Assembly (NCBI RefSeq): GCF_006542425.1
Contig: NZ_VFID01000007.1
Location: 791,943 to 855,942 of the forward strand
Direction of reading: 5' to 3'
Length of the DNA: 64,000 nt
Origin: Pseudoxanthomonas sp. z9
GTDB lineage: Bacteria; Pseudomonadota; Gammaproteobacteria; Xanthomonadales; Xanthomonadaceae
Shown: one piece after another, positions 52,279-61,361 of the stretch
Layout of the letters: every line of letters starts with the position of its first letter
Numbering within the stretch: the first letter of the stretch is position 1
Translations under genes and position numbers: made by a program
The notes under the pieces: model-generated
Told to the model about the DNA's origin: nothing
Database searches by the model: none
What the model saw: the letters and a program-made list of their open reading frames with translations, nothing else

Positions 52279-53537
52279 AGGTGTTCCGTACCACCATCAT
52301 CCTGCTGGTCCTGCTGGCCATCGGCGTGTTCGCCGCGCAATGGCTGGCGCAGGAACACACCCGCGATTTCGGCCGGGTATTCGTGGAGTTCGGCGGCAAC
52401 GACTGGGAAACCGACGTGCCGCGCGCACTGCTGTCGCTGCTGCTGGTGGCCGGTGTCGTCTGGCTGCTGCTAAAACTGCTGACCCTGCCGTTCCGCGCCT
52501 GGGCGCGACACCGCCGGAAGCAGGCGCGCGCGCGCCTGATCGAAGGCCTGGACAACCTGCATGGCGGCCACTGGAGCCGCGCGGAAAAGATGCTGGAACG
52601 CGCCGCCGAGGATGACGAAGTGGGTGCGATCGCGCGGATCGCCGCGGTGCGCGCGGCCGATGCCCGCGAGGACGAGGCCGCCGCCCGCCGTCATCTGGAA
52701 GCGCTCGCGCAGCGCAGCGCGGCGGCCCATGCGCTGACCACCGCCGATCGCGCACTGGCGCGCCAATCCCCGATCGAAGCACTGACCGCGCTGGAATCCC
52801 CCGCCGCGCAGCCGCTGCCGCCGCGCGGACTGTCGCTGCGTGCGCAGGCGCTCGCCCAGCTCAACCGCAGCGGTGAAGCCTATGGCCTGCTGGGCGCGAT
52901 GAAGCAGCAGCAGTCGCTGTCGGGCGGCCGGCTCGATGCGCTGGAAAAGGAGCTGGCGGCCCGCGCGGTGCGCGAGGCCGGCGACGCCAACGTGCTGGCG
53001 GAACGCTGGGAAACCCTGCCCAAGCCGCTGCGCAACGATCCCGCGGTGGTCGCCGCCTATGCCGAGCGCGCCGCCGCGATGCGCTGGGAAGATGCGGCCA
53101 TCCGCAGCCTGGAGTCGGCCATCGACGCGCGTTGGGACGAGCCCCTGGTCGCGCTGTATGGACGCCTGCCGGTCGGCAAGGCCGATTCGCGCCGGGCCAG
53201 CGCGCAGCGCTGGCTGCAGGCACACCCGGCCAGCCCGGCGCTGCTGGTCACGCTGGCGCGGCTTGCCCGCCAGCAGGGACAGTGGCCGCAGGCGCAGGAG
53301 TTCCTGCACCGCGCGCTGGCGCAGGGAGCCGGCGCGGATGCCTGGGAGGAACTGGGCGAAGGTTTCACCGTCGTGGGCGACGAAGCCAGCGCGCGGCGCA
53401 GTTTCGCGAACGCGTTGCGTGCGCTGCGCGGCGAACCAGCGATCGAATTGCCGGGGCGCGACATGAAGCAGAAGATTTTCGATGCGGCGGTGGTCGAGGA
53501 ACGCGACGAACACGGCCTGCCGCGCCTGCGCGGCTGA
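52275..53537 (+). CDS. hemY: HemY, TPR-containing haem biosynthesis membrane protein
   Basis: A 420-residue protein with two N-terminal TM helices (5-24 and about 44-66) forming the HemY_N domain (FGRVFVEFGGNDWETDV), then TPR-like helical repeats (about 90-410), for example LEGLDNLHGGHWSRAEKMLERAA, LVTLARLARQQGQWPQAQEFLHRAL and WEELGEGFTVVGDEASARRSFANAL. It belongs with hemD and hemX to one operon. The family's exact role in haem biosynthesis is unsettled. Confidence 0.9.
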   Translation: MKVFRTTIILLVLLAIGVFAAQWLAQEHTRDFGRVFVEFGGNDWETDVPRALLSLLLVAGVVWLLLKLLTLPFRAWARHRRKQARARLIEGLDNLHGGHWSRAEKMLERAAEDDEVGAIARIAAVRAADAREDEAAARRHLEALAQRSAAAHALTTADRALARQSPIEALTALESPAAQPLPPRGLSLRAQALAQLNRSGEAYGLLGAMKQQQSLSGGRLDALEKELAARAVREAGDANVLAERWETLPKPLRNDPAVVAAYAERAAAMRWEDAAIRSLESAIDARWDEPLVALYGRLPVGKADSRRASAQRWLQAHPASPALLVTLARLARQQGQWPQAQEFLHRALAQGAGADAWEELGEGFTVVGDEASARRSFANALRALRGEPAIELPGRDMKQKIFDAAVVEERDEHGLPRLRG

Positions 53538-53713
53538 CACACCGCGCATCCCGCATACAAACGGTAGAAGCGGCCTCCGGCCGCGAACCTCTCCGCGAAC
53601 CTCTCACGGGCTCTTCTCGCAAGATCCTTCGCGGAATCTGTCGCAAATCAACTACACGCCCACCGGCAAAGCCCGCGCCGGGACGGCGCTCATGCCGAAG
53701 GCGCGTACGCGAA

Positions 53714-54994
53714 TCAGCGCTCGATGATCGCGACCACGCCCATGCCGCCGGCGGTGCAGATCGATACCAGGCAGCGGCCGCCACCACGCTGCTTCAGTTC
53801 CTTGGCGGCGGTGGCGACGATGCGCGCACCGGTCGCGGCGAACGGATGGCCGGTGGCGAGCGAGGAGCCGTTCGGATTCATCTTTTCCGGGTCTATCCGG
53901 CCCAGCGGCGCGTCCAGGCCCAACCGGTTGCGGCAGTACTCCTCGCTCTCCCACGCGCGCAGCGTGCACAGCACCTGCGCGGCGAAGGCTTCGTGGATTT
54001 CATAGAAATCGAAATCCTGCAGCGTCAGCCCGTGGCGCTTGAGCATTTCCGGCACCGCGACGGTCGGCGCCATTAGCAGGCCCTCGCCATGCACGAAGTC
54101 GACCGCCGCCACCTGCGCGTCACGCAGGTAGGCCAGCGGTTCGTGTCCGTGCGTGCGCGCCCATTCCTCGCTCGCCAGCAACACGGCGGCGGCGCCGTCG
54201 GTCAACGGCGTGGAATTGGCCGCGGTCAGGGTGCCGCGTCCGGACGTCTTGTCGAACGCCGGCTTGAGCGTGGCGAGTTTTTCCAGCGAGGTGTCCGGCC
54301 GCAGGATGTTGTCGCGCTCCAGGCCGCGGAACGGCGCGATCAGATCGCTGAAGAAACCGCGCTCGTACGCCGCCGCCAGCTTCTTGTGCGAGGCCACCGC
54401 CAGCTCGTCCTGCGAATCGCGGGAAATGTTCCATTCCTTCGCCATGTCCTCGCAGTGATCGCCCATGCTCTTGCCGGTGCGCGGCTCGGCCACGCCGGGG
54501 AACTCGGGCTTGAGCTCGCTGAACTTGAAGCCCTTCACCAGCGTCTTGATCTTGTCCTGCGTGGTCTTGGCGCGATTGGCGGCGAGGATGCGCGCGCGCA
54601 GCTTCCTGCCGTAGACAATCGGCACGTCGGAGGTGGTGTCCGAACCGCCGCCGATGCCCGATTCGATCTGGCCCAGCGAAATCTTGTTGGCAACGGTGAT
54701 GATGCTGTCGAGGCTGGTACCGCAAGCGCGCTGCAGGGTGATGCCCGGCGTCAGCGGCGAAAGCCCGGAGGACAGCGTGGCTTCACGGCCCAGGTTCCAG
54801 TCGCTGGAATGCTTGATCACCGCGCCCATCGCGACTTCGCCAAGCTGCTGGCCGTGCAGGCCGAAGCGTTCGACCAGCGCGCCGAGCGTGCGCACCGACA
54901 TCCCCAGGTTCCCGACATCCGCGTAGGCGGTGTTCTGCCGGCAGAACGGAATGCGGACGCCGCCGAGGATGGCGACGGGACGGGCGGCTGGCAT
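53714..54994 (-). CDS. fadI: Acetyl-CoA C-acyltransferase (FadI-type thiolase)
   Basis: A 426-residue degradative thiolase. The acyl-enzyme Cys is C91 in LQRACGTSLDS. The catalytic His lies in EIHEAFAAQVL, and the second Cys in SICTAGGMG. NPNGSSLATGHPFAATGARI is the thiolase C-terminal signature. FadI is the beta-subunit of the trifunctional fatty-acid oxidation complex; the fadJ partner is not adjacent here. ATG at 54994 is preferred (AGG 6 nt upstream); an in-frame ATG 12 bp upstream is possible. Confidence 0.87.
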   Translation of the reverse strand: MPAARPVAILGGVRIPFCRQNTAYADVGNLGMSVRTLGALVERFGLHGQQLGEVAMGAVIKHSSDWNLGREATLSSGLSPLTPGITLQRACGTSLDSIITVANKISLGQIESGIGGGSDTTSDVPIVYGRKLRARILAANRAKTTQDKIKTLVKGFKFSELKPEFPGVAEPRTGKSMGDHCEDMAKEWNISRDSQDELAVASHKKLAAAYERGFFSDLIAPFRGLERDNILRPDTSLEKLATLKPAFDKTSGRGTLTAANSTPLTDGAAAVLLASEEWARTHGHEPLAYLRDAQVAAVDFVHGEGLLMAPTVAVPEMLKRHGLTLQDFDFYEIHEAFAAQVLCTLRAWESEEYCRNRLGLDAPLGRIDPEKMNPNGSSLATGHPFAATGARIVATAAKELKQRGGGRCLVSICTAGGMGVVAIIER

Positions 54995-55091
54995 GGAGGA
55001 CCTCATCACGGTGCGGTGGTTCGGACGCCGCGGCGGCGGCAGGCATAATGCGAGAGTGTAATGCCCCCCTCCATCGCCGCCAAACCGTGAT

Positions 55092-55979
55092 ATGACCGCA
55101 ACCGCAACGACCGCCGACGTGAAGGGATTCCTGGCGCTGGAACTGTCCGCTGGCGCACCGCCCGCGCAGGCGGCGCTCAGGCCCGCCGAAGCCGCCCAGC
55201 TGGTGGAACGAATCGGGCGCGATCTGGCCACGCTGGTGCCCGCCATCCGCGATCTGGACCTGACCTTGGCCGCGGCGCATTTCGACCCTGCCGAGGCGCT
55301 TCGCCCGGGCTGGCCGCTGCATCGTCGCCTGCAGGAGCTGCAGCAGCGCGCGCCCGGCCGCGACAGCGGTCCGCGGATGATCGCCTTCGGCGCGGATGAG
55401 CACGGGGAAGTCCCGCTCCCCTTCGCCGCCGCGCACGATCTGGCGGGCGGGCCGCTGCGCGTGCTGCCGTTCCTGCTCAGCGGCGAGAACCATACGGTTT
55501 CCGAAATTGCCGAACGGTTGGAAGCGATCCTGCTGGAGACCGGCATGGCCCAGGCCGATACCGCGCTGCTCGCGCAGCAGGCCTTTGGCGCGCAGATCGA
55601 ACACGCGCGCTACCTGACCCTGCACGATCTCGCCGCCATGACCTCGATGCAGTACGGCCACGGCGGGCTGGATCCGCTCTGGCCGATCATCGAAACCGCG
55701 CTGCTCGCGCCGGATCGGGAGGAATGGCTGGACGCATCGCCGGAGCCGCTGCTGCGCTACCTGGACGGCGAAGTGCGCATCGCGCTGTTCGAGCCTTCCG
55801 CCTGGCGTGCGCGCTACGCGCCGCAGGAAGCCACCGAAGATCGGCTGGAACGCGCCTACAATCATTTCCTCGCCCGCCAGCAGCAGTTCGCCGCGGTGCT
55901 GGAAGCGCATGGCATTCCCGTGCTGTTCGCGCACTGCGCCGGCTATGCGGATCCGCGCGACGCCCTGGGCCAGACCTGA
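55092..55979 (+). CDS. Conserved-looking hypothetical protein (295 aa)
   Basis: A 295-residue soluble protein without signal peptide or TM segment. It is rich in Ala/Leu/Glu helices and has a central segment LRVLPFLLSGENHTVSEIAERLEAILLETGMAQADTALL. A C-terminal half follows with DLAAMTSMQYGHGGLDPLWPIIETALL and AYNHFLARQQQFAAVLEAHGIPVLFAHCAGYADPR. I do not recognise a family. It is divergent from fadI and convergent with sodC. Codon use fits the neighbours, so it is probably a real, resident gene. The SD upstream of 55092 is weak. Confidence 0.65.
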   Translation: MTATATTADVKGFLALELSAGAPPAQAALRPAEAAQLVERIGRDLATLVPAIRDLDLTLAAAHFDPAEALRPGWPLHRRLQELQQRAPGRDSGPRMIAFGADEHGEVPLPFAAAHDLAGGPLRVLPFLLSGENHTVSEIAERLEAILLETGMAQADTALLAQQAFGAQIEHARYLTLHDLAAMTSMQYGHGGLDPLWPIIETALLAPDREEWLDASPEPLLRYLDGEVRIALFEPSAWRARYAPQEATEDRLERAYNHFLARQQQFAAVLEAHGIPVLFAHCAGYADPRDALGQT

Positions 55980-56025
55980 GGCAGGCGAAGCGGGAACGAC
56001 GCAACGCGCCGCTCCCGCGTGACCG

Positions 56026-56586
56026 TCACTGGGTGACGGTGATGATCCCGCAGGCCACGCGCGCGCCGGCGTTGCCGGCGGGCTGGCTGCTGTAGTCGTC
56101 CGGCGCGCCGTGCACGATCAGCGCCCGCCCGGCGATGTCGTTGGGCGCGCCGCCGCCGAGGGTCACCCCGGTCAGGTGCACGTTGATGCGGGCCACGCCT
56201 TCGGCGTTGGCGGTGACATTGTCCATGTCGCCGGCATGGTGCGCACCGCCGCCAGCCTTGCCGTGGGTGGTGCCGGTCGGGTTGAAGTGCGGGCCGGCGC
56301 TGCTGGCGTCCACCGCGCTGCAGTCGCCCTTCTCGTGCACGTGGAATCCATGCGCGCTGTTGGCCGGCAGCCCGCCGACCTCACCGGTCAGGTGCACGCC
56401 ATCGGCCATCGGCACCAGGGTGATCTTGCCGCTGACCAGGCTTCCCGACGCCGAGGCGAGGTTGGCGATGCCCTGCTTGGCGGTGCTGGCGGCGGCCGGC
56501 GCGGCGGGTTGCTCGGCCGGCTTCGGGTTGCTGCCGCAGGCGGCAAGCGCGACGGCGGTGACGGTGGCAAGCAGTGCGGTACGCAT
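56026..56586 (-). CDS. sodC: Cu/Zn superoxide dismutase, lipoprotein
   Basis: A 186-residue periplasmic Cu/Zn SOD anchored as a lipoprotein (lipobox LAAC, Cys17). Copper and zinc ligands are visible in HGFHVHEKGDC, GPHFNPTGTTHGK and HHAGDMDN, with the C-terminal RVACGIITV disulfide partner. It dismutates superoxide. ATG at 56586 is chosen because GGAG stands 6 nt before it; an ATG two codons upstream directly abuts that SD. It follows ntrC by 62 bp in the same direction. Confidence 0.93.
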   Translation of the reverse strand: MRTALLATVTAVALAACGSNPKPAEQPAAPAAASTAKQGIANLASASGSLVSGKITLVPMADGVHLTGEVGGLPANSAHGFHVHEKGDCSAVDASSAGPHFNPTGTTHGKAGGGAHHAGDMDNVTANAEGVARINVHLTGVTLGGGAPNDIAGRALIVHGAPDDYSSQPAGNAGARVACGIITVTQ

Positions 56587-56648
56587 GGTCATCTCCTGGA
56601 AGCGTGAGCACGCAAACGTAACCTCAGCTTCATTCAGGTGCAATGAAT

Positions 56649-58088
56649 TCAGCGCCGCTTGCGTCCCGGTCCCAGCTTGCGCGTCACCGTGTTGCGCCCC
56701 ACGCCCAGCCGCGTCGCGGCCTCTGCGCGTCGGCCCTGGGTGAATTCAAGGGCCACTTCCAGCAGTGTCCGGTCGAAGCGTTCGCGCGCCTCGGCGTGCA
56801 GGCCATCGACGCCTTCGGCCAGGCGCGCGCGGACCCAGCCGGCCAATGCCTCGTCCCAATCGCCCGCGGAAGTGGCTGGCAGGTTGCGGATTCCACCACG
56901 CGGCAGCACCGCCTCCAGATCGGCGCCGCTGATGACATCGCCCGGCGCGAGCGCCGCCAATCGCCAGCACACGTTTTCCAGTTCGCGGACGTTGCCGGGC
57001 CAGGCATACGACTGCAACTGCACCTGCGCCGCGTGCGAGAAGCGCTTGGGCGCGATGTCCAGCTTGCGGGTGGCGGCAGCCAGGAAGTTGTCGGCCAGCT
57101 GCGGCACGTCGGCCAGGCGTTCGCGCAATGGTGGCAACTGCAGGCGCACCACGTCGAGGCGGTGCAGCAGGTCGGCGCGGAAACGGCCTTCGGCGACCAG
57201 CGTTTCCAGATGCTGATGGGTCGCGGCGATCACCCGCACATCGACCCGGATGAGCTCACGCCCGCCCACGCGGAAGAATTCACCCTCGGCGAGCACGCGC
57301 AGCAACCGGGTCTGCAAGGGCAGCGGCATGTCGCCGATTTCATCCAGGAACAGGGTGCCGCCATCGGCCTGCTCGAAGCGGCCGATGTGGCGTTTCTGCG
57401 CGCCGGTGAACGCGCCGGCCTCGTGGCCGAACAGTTCGCTCTCCAGCAGTTCGGCCGGAATCGCGGCGGTGTTGAGCGCGACGAACGGCTTGCGCGCACG
57501 CGGCGATTCCTGGTGCAGCGCGCGCGCGACCAGTTCCTTGCCGGTGCCGGTTTCGCCGTTGATCAGCACCGATAGCGGCGCCTGCGCCAACCGCCCGATC
57601 GCGCGGAACAGCGCGCGCATCGCCGGGGTGTCGCCGATCAGATGCGGCGTGCCCTGCGCCGGCGCGCCCGACTCGGGCAACGGCGCGGTTTCCTGTTCGG
57701 CATCCGGCAGGGCGCGCGCGGCCAGCGCGACGGCATCGTCGAGATCGAAAGGCTTGGACAGGAATTCGTGGGCGCCGCCGCGGAACGCGCCGGCGGTGCT
57801 GGCGACGTCGGTGTAGGCGGACATCACGATCACCGGCAACTGGGGATGCGTGGCCTTGAGCTTGTCCAGCAGCACCAGCCCGTCGTCGCCGGGCATGCGC
57901 ACGTCGGTGAACAGCAGGTCCGGCGCGCCGCGCGCGCCCAGCGCCTGCAACGCCGCGGCGGCGCTGTCGAAACCATCCACGTCGTAACCCGCGTCGCGCA
58001 GCGCGGTGGCGAGGACGAAACGCACCGAGCGGTCGTCGTCGACCACCCAGATGCGTTGCAGATGGGGCATGGCGCTGTCAGTGGACAT
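56649..58088 (-). CDS. ntrC: Nitrogen regulator NtrC (sigma-54 enhancer-binding response regulator)
   Basis: A 479-residue three-domain regulator. Receiver domain 10-125 with phospho-acceptor D62 in LLFTDVRMPG, AAA+ domain (about 150-380) with Walker A GETGTGKE, the sigma-54 contact loop GAFTGAQ, Walker B GGTLFLDEIGDMP and sensor region, and a C-terminal Fis-type HTH (RRAEAATRLGVGRNTVTRKL). It activates glnA and related genes when phosphorylated by NtrB. Starts inside the last codons of ntrB (11-bp overlap), with GAGGA as RBS. Predicted to bind the sites at 59155, 62887 and 62918. Confidence 0.96.
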   Translation of the reverse strand: MSTDSAMPHLQRIWVVDDDRSVRFVLATALRDAGYDVDGFDSAAAALQALGARGAPDLLFTDVRMPGDDGLVLLDKLKATHPQLPVIVMSAYTDVASTAGAFRGGAHEFLSKPFDLDDAVALAARALPDAEQETAPLPESGAPAQGTPHLIGDTPAMRALFRAIGRLAQAPLSVLINGETGTGKELVARALHQESPRARKPFVALNTAAIPAELLESELFGHEAGAFTGAQKRHIGRFEQADGGTLFLDEIGDMPLPLQTRLLRVLAEGEFFRVGGRELIRVDVRVIAATHQHLETLVAEGRFRADLLHRLDVVRLQLPPLRERLADVPQLADNFLAAATRKLDIAPKRFSHAAQVQLQSYAWPGNVRELENVCWRLAALAPGDVISGADLEAVLPRGGIRNLPATSAGDWDEALAGWVRARLAEGVDGLHAEARERFDRTLLEVALEFTQGRRAEAATRLGVGRNTVTRKLGPGRKRR

Positions 58089-59154
58089 GGCGTTCCTCTT
58101 CCTCGTCGCCTCCCTGCGGCAACAGCAGGGTGAAGACGGTATGGCCGGGACGCGAGCGGTAGGTGAGGGTGCCGCGATGTTCGCGCGCGACCTGCTGGGC
58201 CAGCGCCAGGCCCAGCCCGCTGCCCTCGGCGCGCCCACTGACCAGCGGCAGGAACAGGTGCTCGGCCAGTTCCTCGGGCACGCCGCGGCCGTCGTCGATG
58301 ATCTCGACCCGCAGCGCCATCGTGTGCAGGTGATCGTGGATGCGCAGGCCATGTTCCACCCGCGTGCGCAGCACGACGCTGGCGGCGCCGGCCTGGATGG
58401 CGTTGCGCACCAGGTTCCAGACCGCCTGGGTCAGCCGGTCCGCATCGCCGGGCAGTTCCGGCAGGCTGGGGTCGTAGTCGCGTTGCAGGCGCACCGACCA
58501 GCCGCCCTCGGTTTCGGCCAAGCGCAACACGCGCTCCAGCACCGCATGGATGTTCAGCGGCGCATGCGGCCGCTGCGGCGCGGGCGACAGCAGTTGATCC
58601 AGAAGGGTGTTGAGGCGGCCGATTTCCGATTCCATCAGATCGATCAGTTCGCGCTCGTCGTCGTTGTCGGTGCGTTGCCCGGCCCGCCGCGCCAGCAGTT
58701 GCGCGGCGCCTTTCAGGCCGGCGAGCGGGTTGCGCAGTTCATGCGCCAGCCCCTTGAGCGCGGCGCCCAGCGCACTCGGCAGCACCTGGGTCGGATCCGG
58801 GGCCGGAAATTCGTCCACCGGATGCGCCTCCAGCAACCAGCCGCCACCGTCCAGCCGCGACAGCCAGCCCTCGGCGAAGCGCGGGGTCTCGCCGCCCGGC
58901 ATGCCCAGCACCATGCGGTGCAGGCGCAGCACGTCGTGATCGGTGTTTTCCAGGAAACGCGCCATCGCGTCGCCCTCCATCTCCAGTGCCGCCAGTGGCT
59001 GTCCCTGCAACCGCCGGGCGCTGACGCCCAGCCAGCGGGCGAACGCCGCATTGACCCCGGCGATGTGCCCGGACGCGTCGGCCCAGGCCACCGGCGTGCT
59101 GAGCGCATCGGGGGCGGGTGCGGGAAACATGGGGAAAGTCACCGGGGCCGGCAT
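58078..59154 (-). CDS. ntrB: Nitrogen sensor kinase NtrB
   Basis: A 358-residue cytosolic kinase/phosphatase controlled by PII. It has an N-terminal PAS domain (about 15-115), H138 in GLAHELRNPLAGLKGAAQLL, and HATPase_c motifs NLVRNAIQAGA, DDGRGVP and GSGLGLALAQQ. It acts on NtrC encoded directly downstream. No SD is visible before the ATG at 59154 because an NtrC palindrome abuts it; M9 is an alternative start. amtB lies 38 bp upstream in the same direction. Confidence 0.95.
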   Translation of the reverse strand: MPAPVTFPMFPAPAPDALSTPVAWADASGHIAGVNAAFARWLGVSARRLQGQPLAALEMEGDAMARFLENTDHDVLRLHRMVLGMPGGETPRFAEGWLSRLDGGGWLLEAHPVDEFPAPDPTQVLPSALGAALKGLAHELRNPLAGLKGAAQLLARRAGQRTDNDDERELIDLMESEIGRLNTLLDQLLSPAPQRPHAPLNIHAVLERVLRLAETEGGWSVRLQRDYDPSLPELPGDADRLTQAVWNLVRNAIQAGAASVVLRTRVEHGLRIHDHLHTMALRVEIIDDGRGVPEELAEHLFLPLVSGRAEGSGLGLALAQQVAREHRGTLTYRSRPGHTVFTLLLPQGGDEEEERHVH

Positions 59155-59171
59155 TGCACCAGTTTAGTGCA
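59155..59171 (-). promoter_or_regulatory. NtrC palindrome abutting the ntrB start codon
   Basis: Minus-strand TGCACTAAACTGGTGCA, a 17-mer agreeing with the NtrC dyad (GCAC-N7-GTGC) and touching the ATG of ntrB. In enteric bacteria NtrC represses the internal glnL promoter from a comparable site. The position predicts negative autoregulation of ntrBC. Confidence 0.8.
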
Positions 59172-59192
59172 AAGCCGGCCCGGCGGCGGGAA

Positions 59193-60671
59193 TCAGGCCT
59201 CGTAGGCCGATTCGCCGTGGGACGTGATGTCCAGGCCCTCGCGCTCGGCTTCCTCGGCCACCCGCAGGCCGAACACCGCCTTGGCGATCAGGAACGAGAC
59301 CACCGACACCACGCCGATCCAGACGATGGTGATGCCGACGCCCAGCGCCTGGATGCCGACCTGGCTGGCGATGTCGTAGCCCTCGCCCTTCACCCCGCCC
59401 AGCGAGGCGGCGCTGAACACGCCGGTGAGGATCGCGCCGACGATGCCGCCCAGGCCATGCACGCCGAACACGTCCAGGCTGTCGTCCGCGCCCAACAAAC
59501 GCTTGAGCCCGTTCACGCCCCACACGCAGATAACGCCGGCCGCCAGGCCGATAACGATCGCGCCGAACGGTCCGACCGTGCCGCAGGCCGGGGTGATGCC
59601 AACCAGTCCGGCGACCGCGCCGGACGCCACGCCCAGCGCCGAGGACTTGCCCTTGGTGAACTTCTCGGTCGCCGCCCAGCCCAGGATCGCCGCGGCGGTG
59701 GCGAGCAGGGTGTTGAGGAAGGCCAGCGCCGCGCCGGCATTGGCTTCCAGGTTGGAACCGGCGTTGAAACCGAACCAGCCCACCCACAGCAGCGAGGCGC
59801 CGACGAAGGTGAAGGTCACGTTGTGCGGCTTCAGCGCCTCACGCCCGAAGCCCACGCGCTTGCCGACGAAGTAGGCGCCCAGCAGGCCGGCGACGCCCGC
59901 GTTGATGTGCACCACGGTGCCACCGGCGAAATCCAGCGCGCCCTTCTCGAACAGGAACCCGCCGGCGGCCCACACCATGTGCGCCAGCGGCAGGTAGCCG
60001 AAAGTGAACCACAGGACCGAGAACAGCAATACCGCCGCGAACCGCACGCGCTCGGCGAACGCACCGACGATCAGCGCGCCGGTGATGCCGGCGAAGGTCG
60101 CCTGGAACGCGACGAACACGTACTCCGGCAGGCTCACGCCGACACTGAAGGTCGCCGCCAGCGATTCCAGCGTCACGCCTTTCAGCAGCGCCTTGTCGAG
60201 ATTGCCGATCCATGGTCCCTCGCCCGAGAACGCCAGGCTGTAGCCGTAGAACACCCACAGGATCACCAGCAGCGAGAACACCGTGGCGACCTGGATCAGC
60301 ACCGACAGCACGTTCTTCGAACGCACCATGCCGCCGTAGAACAGGGCCAGGCCGGGCACCACCATCAGCAGCACCAGCAGGGTGGAGGTGAGCATCCAGG
60401 CAACGTCGCCCTTTTCAACCACCGGCGCGGCTTCGGCGGCCGGAGCGGCTTCGGCGGATGCGGTGGCTGCGGACGTGGTTTCGGCGACCGGCGCCACAAC
60501 TTCGGTGGCGGCCGGTGCCGCGGTTTCCTGCGCCGATGCGGATGCCGGCGCTGGCGCCGGATCCTGGGCCGAAACGCCGGCCACGAACCCCATCGTCATC
60601 ACGCCGCACACGGCGGCCAGGCACAGCGCTTGCGCACGGGCTTTCCACCCGTCGAACAGTCGAGTCTTCAT
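59193..60671 (-). CDS. amtB: Ammonium transporter AmtB
   Basis: A 492-residue trimeric channel. Signal peptide 1-35 (VSAQ), then an Ala/Pro/Glu-rich linker (about 36-90) not found in E. coli AmtB, followed by 11 TM helices. The twin pore histidines lie in GGTVVHINAGVAG and DVFGVHGLGG. Other landmarks are ALFYGGMVRSKNVLS and GWFGFNAGSN. It is partnered by glnK 15 bp upstream, as in the universal glnK-amtB pair where GlnK plugs the pore. RBS GGAG. Confidence 0.96.
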   Translation of the reverse strand: MKTRLFDGWKARAQALCLAAVCGVMTMGFVAGVSAQDPAPAPASASAQETAAPAATEVVAPVAETTSAATASAEAAPAAEAAPVVEKGDVAWMLTSTLLVLLMVVPGLALFYGGMVRSKNVLSVLIQVATVFSLLVILWVFYGYSLAFSGEGPWIGNLDKALLKGVTLESLAATFSVGVSLPEYVFVAFQATFAGITGALIVGAFAERVRFAAVLLFSVLWFTFGYLPLAHMVWAAGGFLFEKGALDFAGGTVVHINAGVAGLLGAYFVGKRVGFGREALKPHNVTFTFVGASLLWVGWFGFNAGSNLEANAGAALAFLNTLLATAAAILGWAATEKFTKGKSSALGVASGAVAGLVGITPACGTVGPFGAIVIGLAAGVICVWGVNGLKRLLGADDSLDVFGVHGLGGIVGAILTGVFSAASLGGVKGEGYDIASQVGIQALGVGITIVWIGVVSVVSFLIAKAVFGLRVAEEAEREGLDITSHGESAYEA

Positions 60672-60686
60672 GTGGGGCTCCGAGTG

Positions 60687-61209
<523 letters not shown>

Positions 61210-61220
61210 GGATCTCTCCT

Positions 61221-61261
61221 GTGTTGCTCTGTGTTGCGTTCCCCTGTGTTGCCGGTGTTGC
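61221..61261 (-). repeat. Four GCAACAC heptamers upstream of the small ORF
   Basis: GTGTTGC (plus strand) at 61221, 61231, 61246 and 61255, four copies in 41 bp. On the minus strand the array lies between two AGGAGA(GA)TC sequences and just before the small ORF's RBS. Confidence 0.65.
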
Positions 61262-61310
61262 GATCTCCTTGAAGCGATGCGGCTCCCCGGCTCCCCGGCC
61301 GGGTCGAGGT

Positions 61311-61355
61311 GCGGCGATGGCGACGGGTGGGAGGGGATGCCGTCGCCATCGCCGC
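61311..61355 (-). terminator. 16-bp hairpin after glnA
   Basis: Perfect 16-bp stem (61311-61326 and 61340-61355) with a 13-nt loop, starting 7 bp after the glnA stop on the minus strand. It lacks a T-run, so it may be a rho-independent terminator of low efficiency, a 3'-end stabiliser or an attenuator for the downstream glnK-amtB genes. Confidence 0.55.
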
Positions 61356-61361
61356 GATTGC

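Noticed and set aside
53572..53586. Hairpin GCGGCC-TCC-GGCCGC between hemY and fadI as a terminator
   Set aside because: Short stem with no T-run in either direction; not convincing enough to annotate.
61221..61261. GTGTTGC repeats as a CRISPR array
   Set aside because: Repeats are only 7 bp with 2-8 bp spacers, and there are no cas genes.
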